Under the pieces are notes generated by a model, which saw only the letters and a program-made list of their open reading frames with translations, ran no database searches and was not told where the DNA came from. The position numbers were made by a program, and so were the translations under genes. From JBAPRR01 sp049281195 (GTDB taxonomy: Bacteria; Actinomycetota; Acidimicrobiia; Acidimicrobiales; CAVXTF01), in the NCBI GenBank assembly GCA_049281195.1, contig JBAPRR010000164.1, positions 1 through 5,840 on the forward strand: 5,840 bases of DNA, in the 5' to 3' direction. Position 1 is the stretch's first letter. Every line of letters begins with the position of its first letter. Shown here one piece after another: positions 5,595 to 5,840 of this stretch.

Positions 5595-5840
5595 ATGCGC
5601 ACACACGAAATTCAACGTCGTTCGATGCCGCGCTGGCGTCGAACTGCGCCAGCGGCTGTCTTTGCGGCCGCACTTGTAGGGGGCATATTGGCCTCGGCGA
5701 TGCCAGCAAACGCCACGAGCCGATCGGCCAGTCATGCTGCGACCGGAACGACCCGGGTGGCCGTAGCGGTGAGCCGTAATGCGACGCTGAAGTACTGGAC
5801 ACCGGCGCGTATCAAGTCGGCGATCCCGGCGAGCGTGATC
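5595..5840 (+). CDS. Exported protein with signal peptide, N-terminal part; possible secreted peptidase
   Basis: The frame is open from the ATG at 5595 to the window end, giving 82 residues. The start is supported by GGAGG at 5583-5587. Residues 1-17 form an Arg-rich n-region (QRRSMPRWRRT), 18-36 a hydrophobic core (APAAVFAAALVGGILASAM), and ANA (38-40) is a good signal peptidase I site. It is a Sec-type signal; the RR pairs lack a convincing Tat consensus. The mature start includes TLKYWTPARIKSAIP. A Y/F-W-T-P-x-R-M/I-x-x-A-x-P stretch is common just after the signal peptide of actinobacterial secreted trypsin-like (S1) peptidases. That family assignment is inference from a short pro-region, because no catalytic residue lies within the window. 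Confidence 0.72.
   Translation, partial: MRTHEIQRRSMPRWRRTAPAAVFAAALVGGILASAMPANATSRSASHAATGTTRVAVAVSRNATLKYWTPARIKSAIPASVI

Noticed and set aside
5399..5602. Minus-strand ORF of 67 residues
   Set aside because: It overlaps the likely promoter, ribosome site and start of the exported protein, and has no recognisable motif.

Overview
The window looks like a chromosomal segment from a G+C-rich bacterium, most likely an actinobacterium and possibly a member of Acidimicrobiia or a related uncultured lineage. The grounds are GTG and TTG starts with strong Shine-Dalgarno sequences, G/C-rich third codon positions, an HxlR-type regulator starting MQRTSFENMNC, a Sec-type precursor with an Arg-rich n-region, and an HD-GYP response regulator beside a hybrid kinase. 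The lineage is an inference from protein style and is not secure.

Layout. At the left edge (1-35, minus) are the first 11 full codons of an HxlR-family winged-helix regulator. A compact intergenic region (36-130) carries an imperfect dyad and a plausible promoter. The divergent gene (131-565, plus) is a PaaI-like hotdog-fold acyl-CoA thioesterase. After about 106 bp comes a TTG-started SAM-dependent methyltransferase with an N-terminal Trm112-like zinc ribbon (672-1568, plus). A 10-bp inverted repeat (1568-1620) fills the gap to a convergent two-gene operon on the minus strand. That operon runs from a membrane-bound hybrid histidine kinase (4874-2739) into a receiver-HD-GYP response regulator (2742-1651). 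The two overlap by GTGA, and an AGGAGG ribosome site lies inside the kinase gene.

The stretch 4875-5594 has no confidently coding gene. It holds a possible 45-aa ORF with a perfect ribosome site, a perfect 17-bp tandem duplication, a GC hairpin, an 11-bp-period direct repeat in an AT-rich patch, and a TTGACT hexamer. At the right edge (5595-5840, plus) an exported protein begins with a signal peptide. Its mature start resembles the pro-region of secreted actinobacterial trypsin-like peptidases, and it is cut by the window end.

How the genes work together. The kinase and HD-GYP protein form a self-contained two-component system. An extracytoplasmic signal is expected to change phosphorylation of the HD-GYP receiver and so the hydrolysis of a cyclic dinucleotide, normally c-di-GMP. 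The HxlR/thioesterase pair looks like a small ligand-responsive acyl-CoA module. Nothing ties the methyltransferase to either. I found no mobile element, CRISPR array, tRNA or rRNA, and no clear evidence of a wholly new system. The most specific oddities are a Thr in the HD-GYP protein where three-metal members have Glu, and the repeat structures in the 4875-5594 gap.
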